From Desulfospira joergensenii DSM 10085 (GTDB lineage: Bacteria > Desulfobacterota > Desulfobacteria > Desulfobacterales > Desulfobacteraceae): 64,000 nt of DNA. Location: positions 930,001 to 994,000 of the forward strand of contig NZ_ATUG01000003.1 in the NCBI RefSeq assembly GCF_000420085.1, written 5' to 3'. Shown here piece after piece: positions 1-8,706 of this stretch. Numbering within the stretch: the first letter of the stretch is position 1; every line of letters starts with the position of its first letter. A model generated the notes under the pieces. That model saw nothing but the letters and a program-made list of their open reading frames with translations. It did no database searches and was not told the origin of the DNA. Made by a program: the position numbers and the translations under genes.

Positions 1-1
1 C

Positions 2-763
2 GCCTCCGTTGCCAATTCAAAACTGATCGGTGCAGGGGATACAGATTTTGCCATCCTGCAAAATGACATTGCGTCCTATGCCTACAATGGAAAGAAGGGG
101 ATGTTTGATAAACCCATTACCAACCTTCTGGGGGTATGCACCCTCTTTCCCGAACATGTTCAGATTGTTGCAAGAAAAGACTCCAATATTAAATCCATAG
201 CCGATCTTAAGGGCAAAAAAGTGGCCATCGGCCCTGTGGGTTCGGGCACCACTGAAAATGCCACCCAGATTCTTGAAGCCTGGGGCCTGTCTGTAGAAGA
301 TCTGGCCAAAGCAGAGCAGTTGACCGCTTCCCAGTCTGCAGACTATTTAAAGGACGGAAGACTGGATGCCGCTTTTTTTACGGTTGCCCTGGGCGCTGCC
401 GTGATCATGGATACGGCCCTGATGGTCCCCATTGACATCGTCCCAGTGGAAGGACCCAATGTTGAAAAGCTGATCAAAAAATATCCCTTTTACGCCAAAC
501 AGACCGTTCCGGGAAAGACCTATAAACAAAACGACAGCGACATTCCCACCGTATCGGTCATGGCCATGCTGGCGGCCAGCGCAGAGCTTGAAGAAGACAT
601 TGTATACTCCATTATCAATGCCATCTATTCCGACCTTCCCCAGCTGAAAAAAGCCCATGCCAAGTTCAAGGACATTGCAATGGAAAAAGGGCTTGTGGGC
701 ATGGGGATTCCCCTTCACCCCGGCGCAGAAAAATACTTTAAGGAAAAAGGGTTGATTAAATAA
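2..763 (+). CDS. TAXI-family TRAP transporter substrate-binding protein (5' truncated by window edge)
   Basis: Periplasmic solute-binding subunit of a TAXI-type TRAP transporter. The open frame runs from the first bases of the window without a start, so the N-terminus and signal peptide lie outside. The visible part begins with a sequence resembling the family pattern for a reported ligand-binding region (DTDFAILQNDIASYAYNG) and continues through the type 2 periplasmic fold (AIGPVGSGTTENATQILEAW, DGRLDAAFFT) to a lysine-rich end. About 254 residues are present, against roughly 320 for the family. A hairpin and a fused permease follow on the same strand, which is the standard TAXI gene order. 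The substrate cannot be read from sequence. Confidence 0.9.
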   Translation, partial: ASVANSKLIGAGDTDFAILQNDIASYAYNGKKGMFDKPITNLLGVCTLFPEHVQIVARKDSNIKSIADLKGKKVAIGPVGSGTTENATQILEAWGLSVEDLAKAEQLTASQSADYLKDGRLDAAFFTVALGAAVIMDTALMVPIDIVPVEGPNVEKLIKKYPFYAKQTVPGKTYKQNDSDIPTVSVMAMLAASAELEEDIVYSIINAIYSDLPQLKKAHAKFKDIAMEKGLVGMGIPLHPGAEKYFKEKGLIK

Positions 764-787
764 GCAAGCCATCTGTCAATTACAGGG

Positions 788-820
788 CCGGGTCTGCCAC
801 CTACGGGGTGGCAGACCCGG
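788..820 (+). terminator. Intergenic hairpin between TRAP binding protein and permease
   Basis: A perfect 14-bp stem (CCGGGTCTGCCACC with its complement) encloses a 5-nt loop, 25 bases after the binding-protein stop. No uridine run follows directly. It is therefore more likely a 3'-end stabiliser or partial terminator that sets a higher level of binding protein than permease, as is common in binding-protein transporter operons. That role is inference. Confidence 0.55.
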
Positions 821-902
821 TCCGGCCACATGAACATTTTTAAACCCGGGAAGGGGTATGCAGGCGGGTATCTCTGTTATTTCCGGGCACGGAGGGATCT
901 TA

Positions 903-3011
903 GTGGACAAGGATATTTCCCGGGACAATATCAAATCGGGCCGGATCATCATGGAGGAATCGGAAACCGGTTCCAGGAATATTCGAGGAAAAATCGGACA
1001 GGTAATTTCCTTTATTGCCATTGCCATGTCTCTTTTCCAGTTATATACGGGTTTTGCCGGTGAACTGGCCGGATCCAAACAGCTTTCCGTTCACCTGGCC
1101 TTTGCCATGGTTCTCTGCTTTGTTTATTATCCCTTCAGGAAAAAGTCCCCAACAGACCGGATCCCCATTTCAGATCTCATCCTGGCCCTCCTTGGCGGGG
1201 GATGTGCAATTTATCTTTATATCAACTACACCCATGTGGTCACCTCTGTGGGGGATGCGGCCACCTACGACATCCTTGTAGGATCCTGCCTGATCCTTCT
1301 TGTTCTTGAGGCCACCCGGAGAAGCATCTCACCCATTCTACCCATTATCTGCATTATTTTTCTATTGTATGCCTATTTCGGCCCTTATATGCCCGGAGAA
1401 CTCGGCCACCGTGGGTTTAGGGCCAAACGGATCGTAGACCATATCTTCATGTCCGGAGAGGGATTATGGGGGGTACCCTTGAGGGTATCTGCCACCTTTG
1501 TTTTTCTCTTTGTTCTCTTTGGCGCCATTCTCGATAAAATCGGAGCTGGCCAGTACCTGATCAACCTTTCCTTTGCCATGATGGGCAAGTACCGCGGCGG
1601 CCCGGCAAAGGCGGCTGTGGTGGCCTCCTGCGCCATGGGCTCCATCTCGGGATCTTCCATTGCCAATACCGTTACAACCGGGGCCATGACCATCCCCCTG
1701 ATGAAAAAAGTCGGCTTTAAATCCCACACCGCCGGTGCGGTTGAGGTGGCCGCCTCAACCAACGGACAGCTCATGCCCCCCATCATGGGGGCGGCCGCAT
1801 TTATCATGGCTGAAATCATCGGAGTGCCCTATATAGAAATCGTAAAGGCGGCCTTCATTCCCGCCCTTCTCTCCTATGCCGCCATATTTTCAATTGTCCA
1901 TCTTGAGGCGGTCAAGGAAAATATCCGGGGACTGACCAAGGAGGAAACCCCGCCCTTTTTGAAAACATTTCTTTCCGGGGTTCATTTTCTCATTCCCCTT
2001 GCCGTATTGATCTGGCTGCTCCTGGTCGTCCGGTGGACCCCCACCACGGCCGCATCCTGGTCCATTCTGGTGGGAGGAGCCACAGCCCTTGGAAATAACT
2101 ATCTCAGATCCAAAAAACTCTTTCCCCTTATGGAAAAAACCGGTTCAGACAGCCAGGACCCGGCCTTTCTCTCCTATAAGACCGACTCAGACTATTTTTT
2201 CATGGGAAGGACAAAACAGGAGCTGCTGGACTCCCTTGAAACCGGTGCCAGGAACATGGCAGGGATTGCCGTGGCCTGTGCCTGCTGCGGCATCATCGTG
2301 GGGGTGGTCACCCTCACCGGCCTGGGCCTTAAGATGGCCACCCTGATCACAGAGGCGGCCGGGGGCAATTTGATGCTGACCCTGATCTTCAGCGTTTTTG
2401 CCTGTGTGATCCTGGGCATGGGCCTGCCCACCACGGCCACCTATATCATCATGGCGGCAATGACCGCCCCTGCCATCATGACCATCAGTTCGGATCTGAG
2501 CCTCGGCCTTCCCATCGTGGCCATTCATCTCTTTGTCTTTTACTATGGAATCGTGGCGGATGATACCCCCCCTGTGGGCTTGTGCGCCTACGCTGCAGCG
2601 GGAATCTCAGGCGCAGATCCCGTGAAAACCGGATTTAAAAGTTTCAGGCTTGATCTTGCCGCCTTTACCCTGCCCTTCATGTTTATCTACAACACCAAAT
2701 TGCTCATGATCAACACCAGTATCCGGGAACTCTGCTATATGATCCCCATATGCCTCATCGGCATGTTCTGCTGGTCGATCTTTATCCAGGGCCACTGGGT
2801 CACCAAGACCTATTTCTGGGAACGGCTCGTCTTTCTCGGGCTTGCCTTTCTGCTGGTCAATCCTGGCAGCCTCTTTATCGGGGATATTGAAATCAACCAT
2901 CATCTGGTCAATGGAACGGCCATCATGATCATGTTTCTGATCTACCTGTGGCAGAAAGCCAGAAAGGAAAGGGAAGAAGGGGGGCAGCCCGGGATGGAAG
3001 GCGTGGTGTGA
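903..3011 (+). CDS. TRAP transporter fused permease subunit (TAXI type, DctQ-DctM fusion)
   Basis: Inner-membrane permease in which the small 4-helix and large 12-helix TRAP subunits are fused, typical of TAXI systems. Hydrophobic helices run through the protein, with the conserved large-subunit segments GSISGSSIANTVTTGAMTIP and LGMGLPTTATYIIMAAM. I prefer the GTG start at 903 (702 aa): GGAGGG lies 6 bases before it, whereas the in-frame ATG at 858 has a purine run only 1 base away. ATG 951 is a further alternative. The stop overlaps the next gene by 4 bases, so the two are translationally coupled. Confidence 0.92.
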   Translation: MDKDISRDNIKSGRIIMEESETGSRNIRGKIGQVISFIAIAMSLFQLYTGFAGELAGSKQLSVHLAFAMVLCFVYYPFRKKSPTDRIPISDLILALLGGGCAIYLYINYTHVVTSVGDAATYDILVGSCLILLVLEATRRSISPILPIICIIFLLYAYFGPYMPGELGHRGFRAKRIVDHIFMSGEGLWGVPLRVSATFVFLFVLFGAILDKIGAGQYLINLSFAMMGKYRGGPAKAAVVASCAMGSISGSSIANTVTTGAMTIPLMKKVGFKSHTAGAVEVAASTNGQLMPPIMGAAAFIMAEIIGVPYIEIVKAAFIPALLSYAAIFSIVHLEAVKENIRGLTKEETPPFLKTFLSGVHFLIPLAVLIWLLLVVRWTPTTAASWSILVGGATALGNNYLRSKKLFPLMEKTGSDSQDPAFLSYKTDSDYFFMGRTKQELLDSLETGARNMAGIAVACACCGIIVGVVTLTGLGLKMATLITEAAGGNLMLTLIFSVFACVILGMGLPTTATYIIMAAMTAPAIMTISSDLSLGLPIVAIHLFVFYYGIVADDTPPVGLCAYAAAGISGADPVKTGFKSFRLDLAAFTLPFMFIYNTKLLMINTSIRELCYMIPICLIGMFCWSIFIQGHWVTKTYFWERLVFLGLAFLLVNPGSLFIGDIEINHHLVNGTAIMIMFLIYLWQKARKEREEGGQPGMEGVV

Positions 3012-3523
3012 AAAAGGCAATCTTCATTGCCGGGGCTGCAGGACTTCTGCTTGCCCTGACCCTTGTGAAAACCGACTATTTAACCCTCAGGCTTCCGGAC
3101 AGCGGCAATAGGATCTATTTTCTTGGTTCAATGGATCCGGGAGAGCGGTTTTCAATAACCTATCGCCATTCTGTGGAAAAGACCCGGGTCATAGGGATTT
3201 TTCAGATATCCTCACAGCCGTCTGTTCTGGCCGTGGAAACCCGGATGACCTCCGTGGGAACCGGCCTTCCCAATACCGTTTCCAATCGGACAACCCGGGA
3301 GGGAAAATGGATCGTGGTGGATGAGCAGGAAAAAGAGATCAAAGGGGGATTCAGGTTTTTCATTGCTTCGGTGAATCACACGGTTCTGACAACGCCCGGG
3401 GAACGCATTGACCTGAACCAGATCCCTTCGGGCACTGTTATCCTGGTCAATGCAGAACGTCTGGCCCTGATCCATTACCTCTTTTATCAATGGAATAAAG
3501 GAATAAACTCCAGGACAATTTAA
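3008..3523 (+). CDS. DUF1850 domain protein, TRAP-associated
   Basis: Small membrane-anchored protein of the DUF1850 family, usually found beside TAXI-TRAP permeases; its role is unknown. One N-terminal hydrophobic segment (IAGAAGLLLALTLV) is followed by the family signature YRHSVEKT and a GTGLP motif. The start is GTG 3008, overlapping the permease stop as GTGA. A longer frame from 2948 would begin inside the permease with a basic low-complexity stretch unlike the family. The product is 171 aa, within the family range. It is probably co-transcribed with the transporter and the aminotransferase 15 bases downstream. Confidence 0.82.
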   Translation: MKKAIFIAGAAGLLLALTLVKTDYLTLRLPDSGNRIYFLGSMDPGERFSITYRHSVEKTRVIGIFQISSQPSVLAVETRMTSVGTGLPNTVSNRTTREGKWIVVDEQEKEIKGGFRFFIASVNHTVLTTPGERIDLNQIPSGTVILVNAERLALIHYLFYQWNKGINSRTI

Positions 3524-3538
3524 ATTAGAGGCTTAAAA

Positions 3539-4873
3539 ATGACAGAGAGCAAAGGCAACCTCTTTTCAAGGAGGCTGGATATAGAGCTGCCCATGGTAAA
3601 AAAAGCCCAGGGCATTTATATTGAGGATGAGAACAAAAAGCGGTACATGGATGCCAGCGGAGGCGCCATTGTCGTGAATGCCGGCCATGGAAGACAAAAG
3701 ATCGCCCAGGCCGTCTATGATCAGATCATGTCCCATGACTATATCCATCCCACCATGTTCACCAGCCGGCCGGTTGAAGATCTGGCCACGGCCCTGGCCC
3801 AAAAGGCTCCGGGCTCCATTAACCGGTTTTATTTTCTTTCCGGGGGCTCCGAGGCCAATGAGGCTGCCATCAAACTTGCCAGACAGATCCACATTGAAAA
3901 GGGGAATGAAAGCAAACACCGGATCATCGGCCGGTGGAAATCATACCACGGCCTGACCCTGGGTGCCCTGTCCGCCATGGGAAGAACCGCTTTTAAAACC
4001 CCGTTTTCCCCTCTCCTCAAAGAGAGCCTGCATATCCCGGCCCCATACTGCTATAGGTGTTCCTTTGGGCTTGAATACCCCTCCTGCAGCCTCCGGTGCG
4101 CGCTGGCCCTGGATGAGATCATTCAAAATGAAGGGCCGGAAACCATATCGGCCTTTATTGCCGAAACCGTTCCAGGGGCGACCATTGCCGCCTGTTTTCC
4201 GCCCAGGGCCTATCTAAACCTGATTGCCGATATCTGTGATTCCCACAATGTCCTTCTGATCCTCGATGAAGTGATGTGCGGCATGGGCAGGACCGGGGAA
4301 TGGTTTGCCTATAATCATACGGATATTGTCCCGGATATGGTGACCCTGGGCAAGGGCCTGGCCGGAGGGGTCATCGCCCTTTCCGCCCTGGGGGTCAAGG
4401 AAGACCACTTTCAAACCATAAAGGAAAACAGCGCCTCTTTCATGCACGGGGGAACCTTTACCCATCACCCTGTGGCTGCCGCCGGGGGGCTGGCCCTGAT
4501 GGAGATCCTGGAAAAGGAAAATCTGGTTCAGCGGGTCAAGGAAAAAGGGGAAAACCTGGGCCGCCTTCTGAACCGGCATCTGCTTCCCCTTCCCCAGGTG
4601 GGGGATATCAGAGGAAAAGGATATTTATGGGGCATTGAGCTTGTTGAGGATAAAAAGACCAAAACTCCCTTTAAAAGATCTTTAAAAACCGCGGAAGGCA
4701 TCTGGAACCGGCTTTTTGAAAAGGGATACCTGGTTTATAAATCCACCGGACTTGCAGGCTCCAACGGGGATGCCCTTGTCATTGCCCCGCCCTACATCAT
4801 CACCGATGATGAGATGGAAGAACTGGTCCTGGCCGTCAGATCAGCCATTGTCGAGTTTTTTGGGAATAGGTGA
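3539..4873 (+). CDS. Class III pyridoxal-phosphate aminotransferase
   Basis: Fold-type I, class III aminotransferase that moves amino groups from an omega-amino acid or amine to a keto acid in the cytoplasm. Seen here: the phosphate-binding segment FLSGGSEANEAAIKLAR (about residue 99), the cofactor Asp in LILDEVMCGMGRTGEW (about 238), and the Schiff-base Lys in TLGKGLAGG (about 269). The 444-aa length is normal. The start has a purine-rich site a few bases upstream. Its position at the end of the TRAP operon suggests that it degrades whatever amino compound the transporter imports. Substrate specificity (beta-alanine, GABA, diamine or other) cannot be settled. Confidence 0.9.
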   Translation: MTESKGNLFSRRLDIELPMVKKAQGIYIEDENKKRYMDASGGAIVVNAGHGRQKIAQAVYDQIMSHDYIHPTMFTSRPVEDLATALAQKAPGSINRFYFLSGGSEANEAAIKLARQIHIEKGNESKHRIIGRWKSYHGLTLGALSAMGRTAFKTPFSPLLKESLHIPAPYCYRCSFGLEYPSCSLRCALALDEIIQNEGPETISAFIAETVPGATIAACFPPRAYLNLIADICDSHNVLLILDEVMCGMGRTGEWFAYNHTDIVPDMVTLGKGLAGGVIALSALGVKEDHFQTIKENSASFMHGGTFTHHPVAAAGGLALMEILEKENLVQRVKEKGENLGRLLNRHLLPLPQVGDIRGKGYLWGIELVEDKKTKTPFKRSLKTAEGIWNRLFEKGYLVYKSTGLAGSNGDALVIAPPYIITDDEMEELVLAVRSAIVEFFGNR

Positions 4874-4937
4874 GACTACTGTGATCTAACTTCGAATCTG
4901 CCGGCCGGGGTAAATCCTACAGACTAAGCTTGCTATT

Positions 4938-5060
4938 CTATAAACCGAATTTTGATGGGTTCCTGCTGAATCCTCGAAAAGGAGAGCCTATTTTCTTTGC
5001 TTCATAATACTCTGGAGCCAATTCGATAGCTTTATCAAAATCAGCGATATCCCCTTTCAA
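4938..5060 (-). pseudogene. TPR-protein C-terminal remnant
   Basis: In this otherwise empty interval of about 330 bp the minus strand reads a short open segment containing FDKAIELAPEYYEAKK, the second helix pattern of a tetratricopeptide repeat, then a tail and a stop. An in-frame TGA directly precedes it. Before that, another frame holds a hydrophobic segment ending in a stop. I read this as the decayed end of a TPR gene; it lies downstream of the exported gene at 5202. It is too short for strong support, and nothing else in the interval looks functional. Confidence 0.35.
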
Positions 5061-5201
5061 TCATTGATTGCTCAACAGAGTAAAAAGGATTACACCTGAC
5101 AAGAGTGTGGCAGAACAAAAAAAAGTAAAAGTATTGATCTGATTTTCATTGAAGTACCTGACGTTTTGCTTGAACGAAAATTTTTTGTACTCAGCTCTAA
5201 G

Positions 5202-6755
5202 CTATGGTTGAAGCCTTATTTTATGCAATGCTTCTTTAACGCCATCAGACAAAATGAGTGTTTTTTGATCAAGCCGAGAAACTCCTCCGGAATACGAATA
5301 AGGGCAGCTAGGGTCTGTGCTGCGAGGGATCCCGAGTTGTTTTATGCTTGCTGGAACCAGTTCCTTAGCAATTCGTTCCGTTAAGCGCTGTCTAGATTGA
5401 TACTCCTCTGACAGAGTCTCAGCGAGCATCATATGGTAAGAGAGAATGCTGGCCCCAGATGACACTCCGGTTGTCCCAAAGCTGAACACATAATTGTTGT
5501 CTCCTGAGTAAATGTTGACTTCAGTGATACCAACATACATTGTGCGCTGGTCCTCTGATCGATATTTTTCCAATGTCTTGAGAAACCAGTCCAGATGTGG
5601 ATCAACAAGAAACTGCCCGTTCCCCTCATTGATTTTTTCAATTAGATCTTTCACATAATATTTGGATAAAGCATCTTCTGTTTCCACACTACTCATCAAT
5701 TCTTCTATATACCTTGCTTTCGTCCAATTATTGAAATCGATATTCTTTTTTTTCAATTTAACAAGGATCTCTTGGACTCTTCGTTGGTATGGTATACGAT
5801 CAGGGGCTCCAAGCGGCCATTCTTCTTTTATTCTACGAATTTTTGTTGGAATTTTAGTTATATTTTCATATGTTTTTGCGGATTCTTCCAATAGCCAAAT
5901 ATTACACCGCCCAATAGGTATTAAAATGAGTTGAAGCCCTCTTTCCCGCTTTTCTAAAAATGGGATGGAATTAAATGATTTCAGATTCGTTTTTAAAAAC
6001 TTTGCCGCTTTCTCAATTAGGATTAAATTTTCGGCATTCTTTAGAACAATCTTTGCGCTATTGGCTGCAACTTTTGAATCGTTAGAATTCTCCAGGAAAT
6101 CAATGTGAGCTTCATAATTGAATGGGGATGTTCGGAGGTGATCCTCGTAAACGGAGAGCGCCGCTTTTCTATCGCCTTTTTGAAGCAAATGGGACGCATA
6201 CTCATAGATCTGAGGCCCCCAAAATCCCATGGACACATTCCCTTCCGCTTTAGCATCAGTATATCGTTGACGGTTTGCCAAAGTCCTAATGGTTTTAAGA
6301 TATTCATCTAATTGGCGTGCCGTTCCTGGTTTAGTGGAATAGGTCCAAATCTGTATAGCTCCAGGAACTGCGCTGACAAACAAGGTTCTCTCTATTCCTG
6401 CTTCAAGTATACGGGCATGTATTTCTTCCTCCGTTATTTTAACAAACTCCCCTTTCTTGCCTTCCATTTCTTTATTTAAATATCCGAGTATGTTATTCAA
6501 AATACCTCGGCTACTCGGTCTATCGCTTTTTATATTTTCAATTAATAAAGATAGAGACAGATCTCCCCTATTATATACCCACTGATCAACGTTATTGGCT
6601 GTGGAATGTTTAACCAAAACCAGTTGATGTCCATCGAGCTCAAAAAGAGCTGAATAGTATTCCGGCAGGAACGATGGAATTTCAGGCTTCGTTGCCCAGC
6701 ATGTTCCAAAGACCAAGAATGTGATAAAGATCCATAAAATGATTTTCTTTTTCAT
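5202..6755 (-). CDS. Exported protein with TPR-like helices and a pseudo-metzincin C-terminal domain
   Basis: Predicted secreted or periplasmic protein of 517 aa. The start at 6755 has GGAGAGGG upstream and gives a clear signal peptide (KKKIILWIFITFLVFGTCWA); a longer frame to 6818 lacks these features. The middle (about 170-290) is helical with TPR-like spacing. Near the C-terminus, RLTERIAKELVPASIKQLGI followed by SCPYSYSGGVSRLDQK can be laid without gaps on the archaemetzincin zinc region as I remember it (HExxHxxGxxHC, then x4 and CxM). Every zinc ligand is replaced: HExxH becomes PASIK and the third His becomes Arg. I infer an inactive protease-fold protein of unknown role. The gene sits alone in AT-rich DNA. 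Confidence 0.7.
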   Translation of the reverse strand: MKKKIILWIFITFLVFGTCWATKPEIPSFLPEYYSALFELDGHQLVLVKHSTANNVDQWVYNRGDLSLSLLIENIKSDRPSSRGILNNILGYLNKEMEGKKGEFVKITEEEIHARILEAGIERTLFVSAVPGAIQIWTYSTKPGTARQLDEYLKTIRTLANRQRYTDAKAEGNVSMGFWGPQIYEYASHLLQKGDRKAALSVYEDHLRTSPFNYEAHIDFLENSNDSKVAANSAKIVLKNAENLILIEKAAKFLKTNLKSFNSIPFLEKRERGLQLILIPIGRCNIWLLEESAKTYENITKIPTKIRRIKEEWPLGAPDRIPYQRRVQEILVKLKKKNIDFNNWTKARYIEELMSSVETEDALSKYYVKDLIEKINEGNGQFLVDPHLDWFLKTLEKYRSEDQRTMYVGITEVNIYSGDNNYVFSFGTTGVSSGASILSYHMMLAETLSEEYQSRQRLTERIAKELVPASIKQLGIPRSTDPSCPYSYSGGVSRLDQKTLILSDGVKEALHKIRLQP

Positions 6756-7153
6756 GTTCCCTCTCCGACAGTATATTAGGCAGAATCTGTATAGTGTCAT
6801 CTTCCATAGAATCTGCATAACATCTAAATTTATGAGAATATACAGAATGTTACAGGCTCAGTAAAAATTTCTTTTAATACCCGATAGTAAATGGAGTTTA
6901 TTGATCAGCCTCCATCATAAAAAATGTTGTTGGAGATAAACATCTCCTGCGGCGAAAAGCAAGAGTAAATTTAATATATTATTCTCCTGATTTTTGTATA
7001 ATCCCTGAGCATCTAATTATAGGCAATTTCCGGGAGACCAAACAAAAATATTCATAAAATTCCGGAATTGGTGGAAGAGTATATCCTTTGAATTACATAA
7101 AATTTATTTGACAATAGACACCCGCCATAGTGAAAACCGGATGGATCAGGCAG

Positions 7154-7279
7154 CTACCCCTTTCCTTTAATGCCGGGCTGGACCTGTTTATCCAAAACAA
7201 AGGGAATCCATAATAAACTGAAAATTCCGATAAACGCTTCCACAGCAAAAAGGATTCCATATTTCTCCGCCCTTCCCAT
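7154..7279 (-). pseudogene. Truncated membrane-transporter C-terminal remnant
   Basis: This region of about 600 bp between the gene starting at 6755 and the island has no full gene. The minus strand holds a 41-codon open frame with one hydrophobic helix (YGILFAVEAFIGIFSLLWIP) and a charged tail, resembling the last helix of a transporter. The preceding bases read out of frame with stops. I treat it as a remnant; a tiny membrane peptide is possible. Elsewhere in 6756-7360 I see only AT-rich DNA. Confidence 0.3.
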
Positions 7280-7360
7280 CAACTCTTGTTAGAAAAGACC
7301 GGTCAAACACGAATGATTAAAGGGATCAAAACAGATTCTGTTTTTTGAACGGCAAAAATC

Positions 7361-7424
7361 ACAAAAGGCTCTCAGCATTTCTGCTGAGAGCCTTTAATTT
7401 TTTGGTAGCGGGGGAAGGATTTGA
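7361..7424. repeat. Left attachment-site repeat (64 bp)
   Basis: Identical base for base to 14737-14800. It contains the terminator hairpin (14-bp stem, 4-base loop) and the last 22 bases of the tRNA-fMet gene including CCA, then diverges in the middle of the T-loop. The repeat is the duplicated junction left by integration; no complete tRNA is present on this side. Confidence 0.9.
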
Positions 7425-7466
7425 CTGCCAATGGTCCTTCTCCCGACGTAACACTTCGTAATGTTT

Positions 7467-7621
7467 GACCATTTGGTCGCCGTATGGTTGCCATGGTGTT
7501 AGCAATCGTTGACTTTTTGCGTAAAGGTTCTGGATCATTTTGTCAAGCGAAAAGTCCAGGAAAAGGACGACTTTTTGTTAGGAGTTGTGTGGCCAGCCGA
7601 TACCTTACAGATGGTCGACCA
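7467..7621. promoter_or_regulatory. Palindromic GACCA/TGGTC sites at the left end of the island
   Basis: Within the non-coding 228 bp next to the left repeat, GACCA-TT-TGGTC (7467-7478) and the perfect 10-mer TGGTCGACCA (7612-7621) both use the same half-site. A third version, CGACCA-N10-TGGTCG, sits at 14225-14246 near the right end. Shared half-sites at both ends of an element could be recombinase or regulator binding sites. This is speculative, because the spacing differs each time. Confidence 0.3.
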
Positions 7622-7652
7622 ATGCAGTAAACCCGAGTCCCCTCAACACACG

Positions 7653-8138
7653 TCAGGCTCTCAAATGATTCTGGAGGATTTCTTTTAGTCCATCCATATA
7701 CTTTTTTTGATGGCTGTTACCTGGGAAAAACAGGACGTAAGACACCGGATTACACTTAGACTTCATGATTGCCTCTTGGACATGTTCCTTGATGGATTTT
7801 AAAAATGTGACCACAACCTTAGGATCAGCACGTCGAATCCTCTGTGATAACGGCCCAATATTTTCAAAGCGTCTTTGCTTTCTGTCTGATCCCAATAGAT
7901 TATCAACTGGGGTATGGCACAAGTCATCGAGGAAGCATCCGGATGACCTAAAGAATGAGAGGAACTCAGCGTTGTCCTGAAAGTGAATCCCATATGCAGC
8001 CTCAAACGCGTGGGCCGTATAGGTAGTCATTGGGCTGTTGATATAGAAAAATCTACCGCTTGCTGGTGGAGACTCCCCTATCATTAGTAGTTTTATCCTA
8101 GATGGTCGATAGCTTTGCCTTATTGACTCAAAGTCCAT
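7653..8138 (-). CDS. Uracil-DNA-glycosylase-like fold protein
   Basis: 161-aa cytoplasmic protein. The N-terminal part reads KLLMIGESPPASGRFFY, the Gly-Glu-Ser-Pro-Pro loop that I associate with uracil-DNA-glycosylase superfamily proteins. An LLF-type strand near the end (SYVLFFPGNSHQKKY, about 135-150) matches the position of the second active-site loop, with Ser-His as in that superfamily. I chose ATG 8138, just after the upstream stop at 8141, over a frame extending to 8210 that overlaps the neighbour. The gene is coupled to the 133-aa protein upstream. Role in the island: possibly recognition or excision of modified bases in incoming DNA (inference). Confidence 0.6.
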   Translation of the reverse strand: MDFESIRQSYRPSRIKLLMIGESPPASGRFFYINSPMTTYTAHAFEAAYGIHFQDNAEFLSFFRSSGCFLDDLCHTPVDNLLGSDRKQRRFENIGPLSQRIRRADPKVVVTFLKSIKEHVQEAIMKSKCNPVSYVLFFPGNSHQKKYMDGLKEILQNHLRA

Positions 8139-8140
8139 GA

Positions 8141-8542
8141 TTACCCCTGGTTTTGTATTTTCCGTGCCTCCACAAAGTCCTCCACAGTTGGTGGCATCAG
8201 CTTGTACCATTGGTAACTGAACACTTTTTCTCGCTCTTTGGGAATCTCAGACGGTGGTACCGCTGTGAATCCCTTACCAGGTACCCCCTCTTTGTTGACT
8301 ACAATGACAGTCAAAGCCGGGAGATCGTTCTGCTGGCAATAGAACATGATGCAACCTAAAGCAAGCCTTACAGGCCTGTTATCACCATTATACTCCATCA
8401 GTTCAGTTAATTTCTTGTACCGGGAAATCTGCCGATTTGATGCTTTACCGATCAGATATTGCCATGCCTGGAGAGCACGCACGGCTGACTTAGTACCACT
8501 CTTCGCTTTATCGTTCTCATCGTTGAACCATTTGATTGACAT
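8141..8542 (-). CDS. Conserved-looking small protein of unknown function
   Basis: 133 aa, soluble and basic at the N-terminus. I do not recognise a named domain. The core (MEYNGDNRPVRLALGCIMFY, then LPALTVIVVNKEGVPGKGF) looks like a compact alpha/beta unit with a conserved-type Leu-Pro-x-Leu-Thr strand and a Gly-rich turn. GGAGGA precedes the start. It is the first gene of a two-gene minus-strand operon with the glycosylase-like gene, 2 bases apart. Its promoter must lie in the 164-bp divergent region shared with the plus-strand operon. Confidence 0.65.
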   Translation of the reverse strand: MSIKWFNDENDKAKSGTKSAVRALQAWQYLIGKASNRQISRYKKLTELMEYNGDNRPVRLALGCIMFYCQQNDLPALTVIVVNKEGVPGKGFTAVPPSEIPKEREKVFSYQWYKLMPPTVEDFVEARKIQNQG

Positions 8543-8601
8543 AGAAGGTCCTCCATATTAATTTTGGATGGTCTCATACAATCAGAAACGATCGTGTTTT
8601 G

Positions 8602-8621
8602 CAACATATTGTTGTCACAAC
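8602..8621. promoter_or_regulatory. Overlapping palindromes in the divergent promoter region
   Basis: Two inverted repeats share a half-site: CAACA-TAT-TGTTG (8602-8614) and GTTGT-C-ACAAC (8611-8621). They lie between the divergent operons, 13 bases upstream of the -35 element at 8634. This is a good position for an operator that controls both directions. No regulator gene with a recognisable HTH is visible in the island. Confidence 0.45.
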
Positions 8622-8633
8622 TGGCTGTATCCT

Positions 8634-8662
8634 TTGACAATCAGCCCCATCAAGGATATGGT
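8634..8662 (+). promoter_or_regulatory. Sigma-70-type promoter of the four-gene island operon
   Basis: A consensus -35 TTGACA (8634-8639) and a -10 TATGGT (8657-8662) are separated by exactly 17 bases. The predicted start near 8669 leaves a leader of about 38 bases before the first gene at 8707. Confidence 0.6.
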
Positions 8663-8706
8663 GGGATCGACAAAGAATCAGACACCAGCGATCACAACTC
8701 TATGGG

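Noticed and set aside
347-772. Long minus-strand frame opposite the TAXI binding-protein gene (and many similar frames opposite other genes)
   Set aside because: It is the antisense shadow of a clear gene in a GC-rich codon bias; low-complexity, no domain, no ribosome site.
7425-7652. Integrase remnant at the left end of the island
   Set aside because: Neither strand reads a tyrosine-recombinase motif here; stops in all frames.
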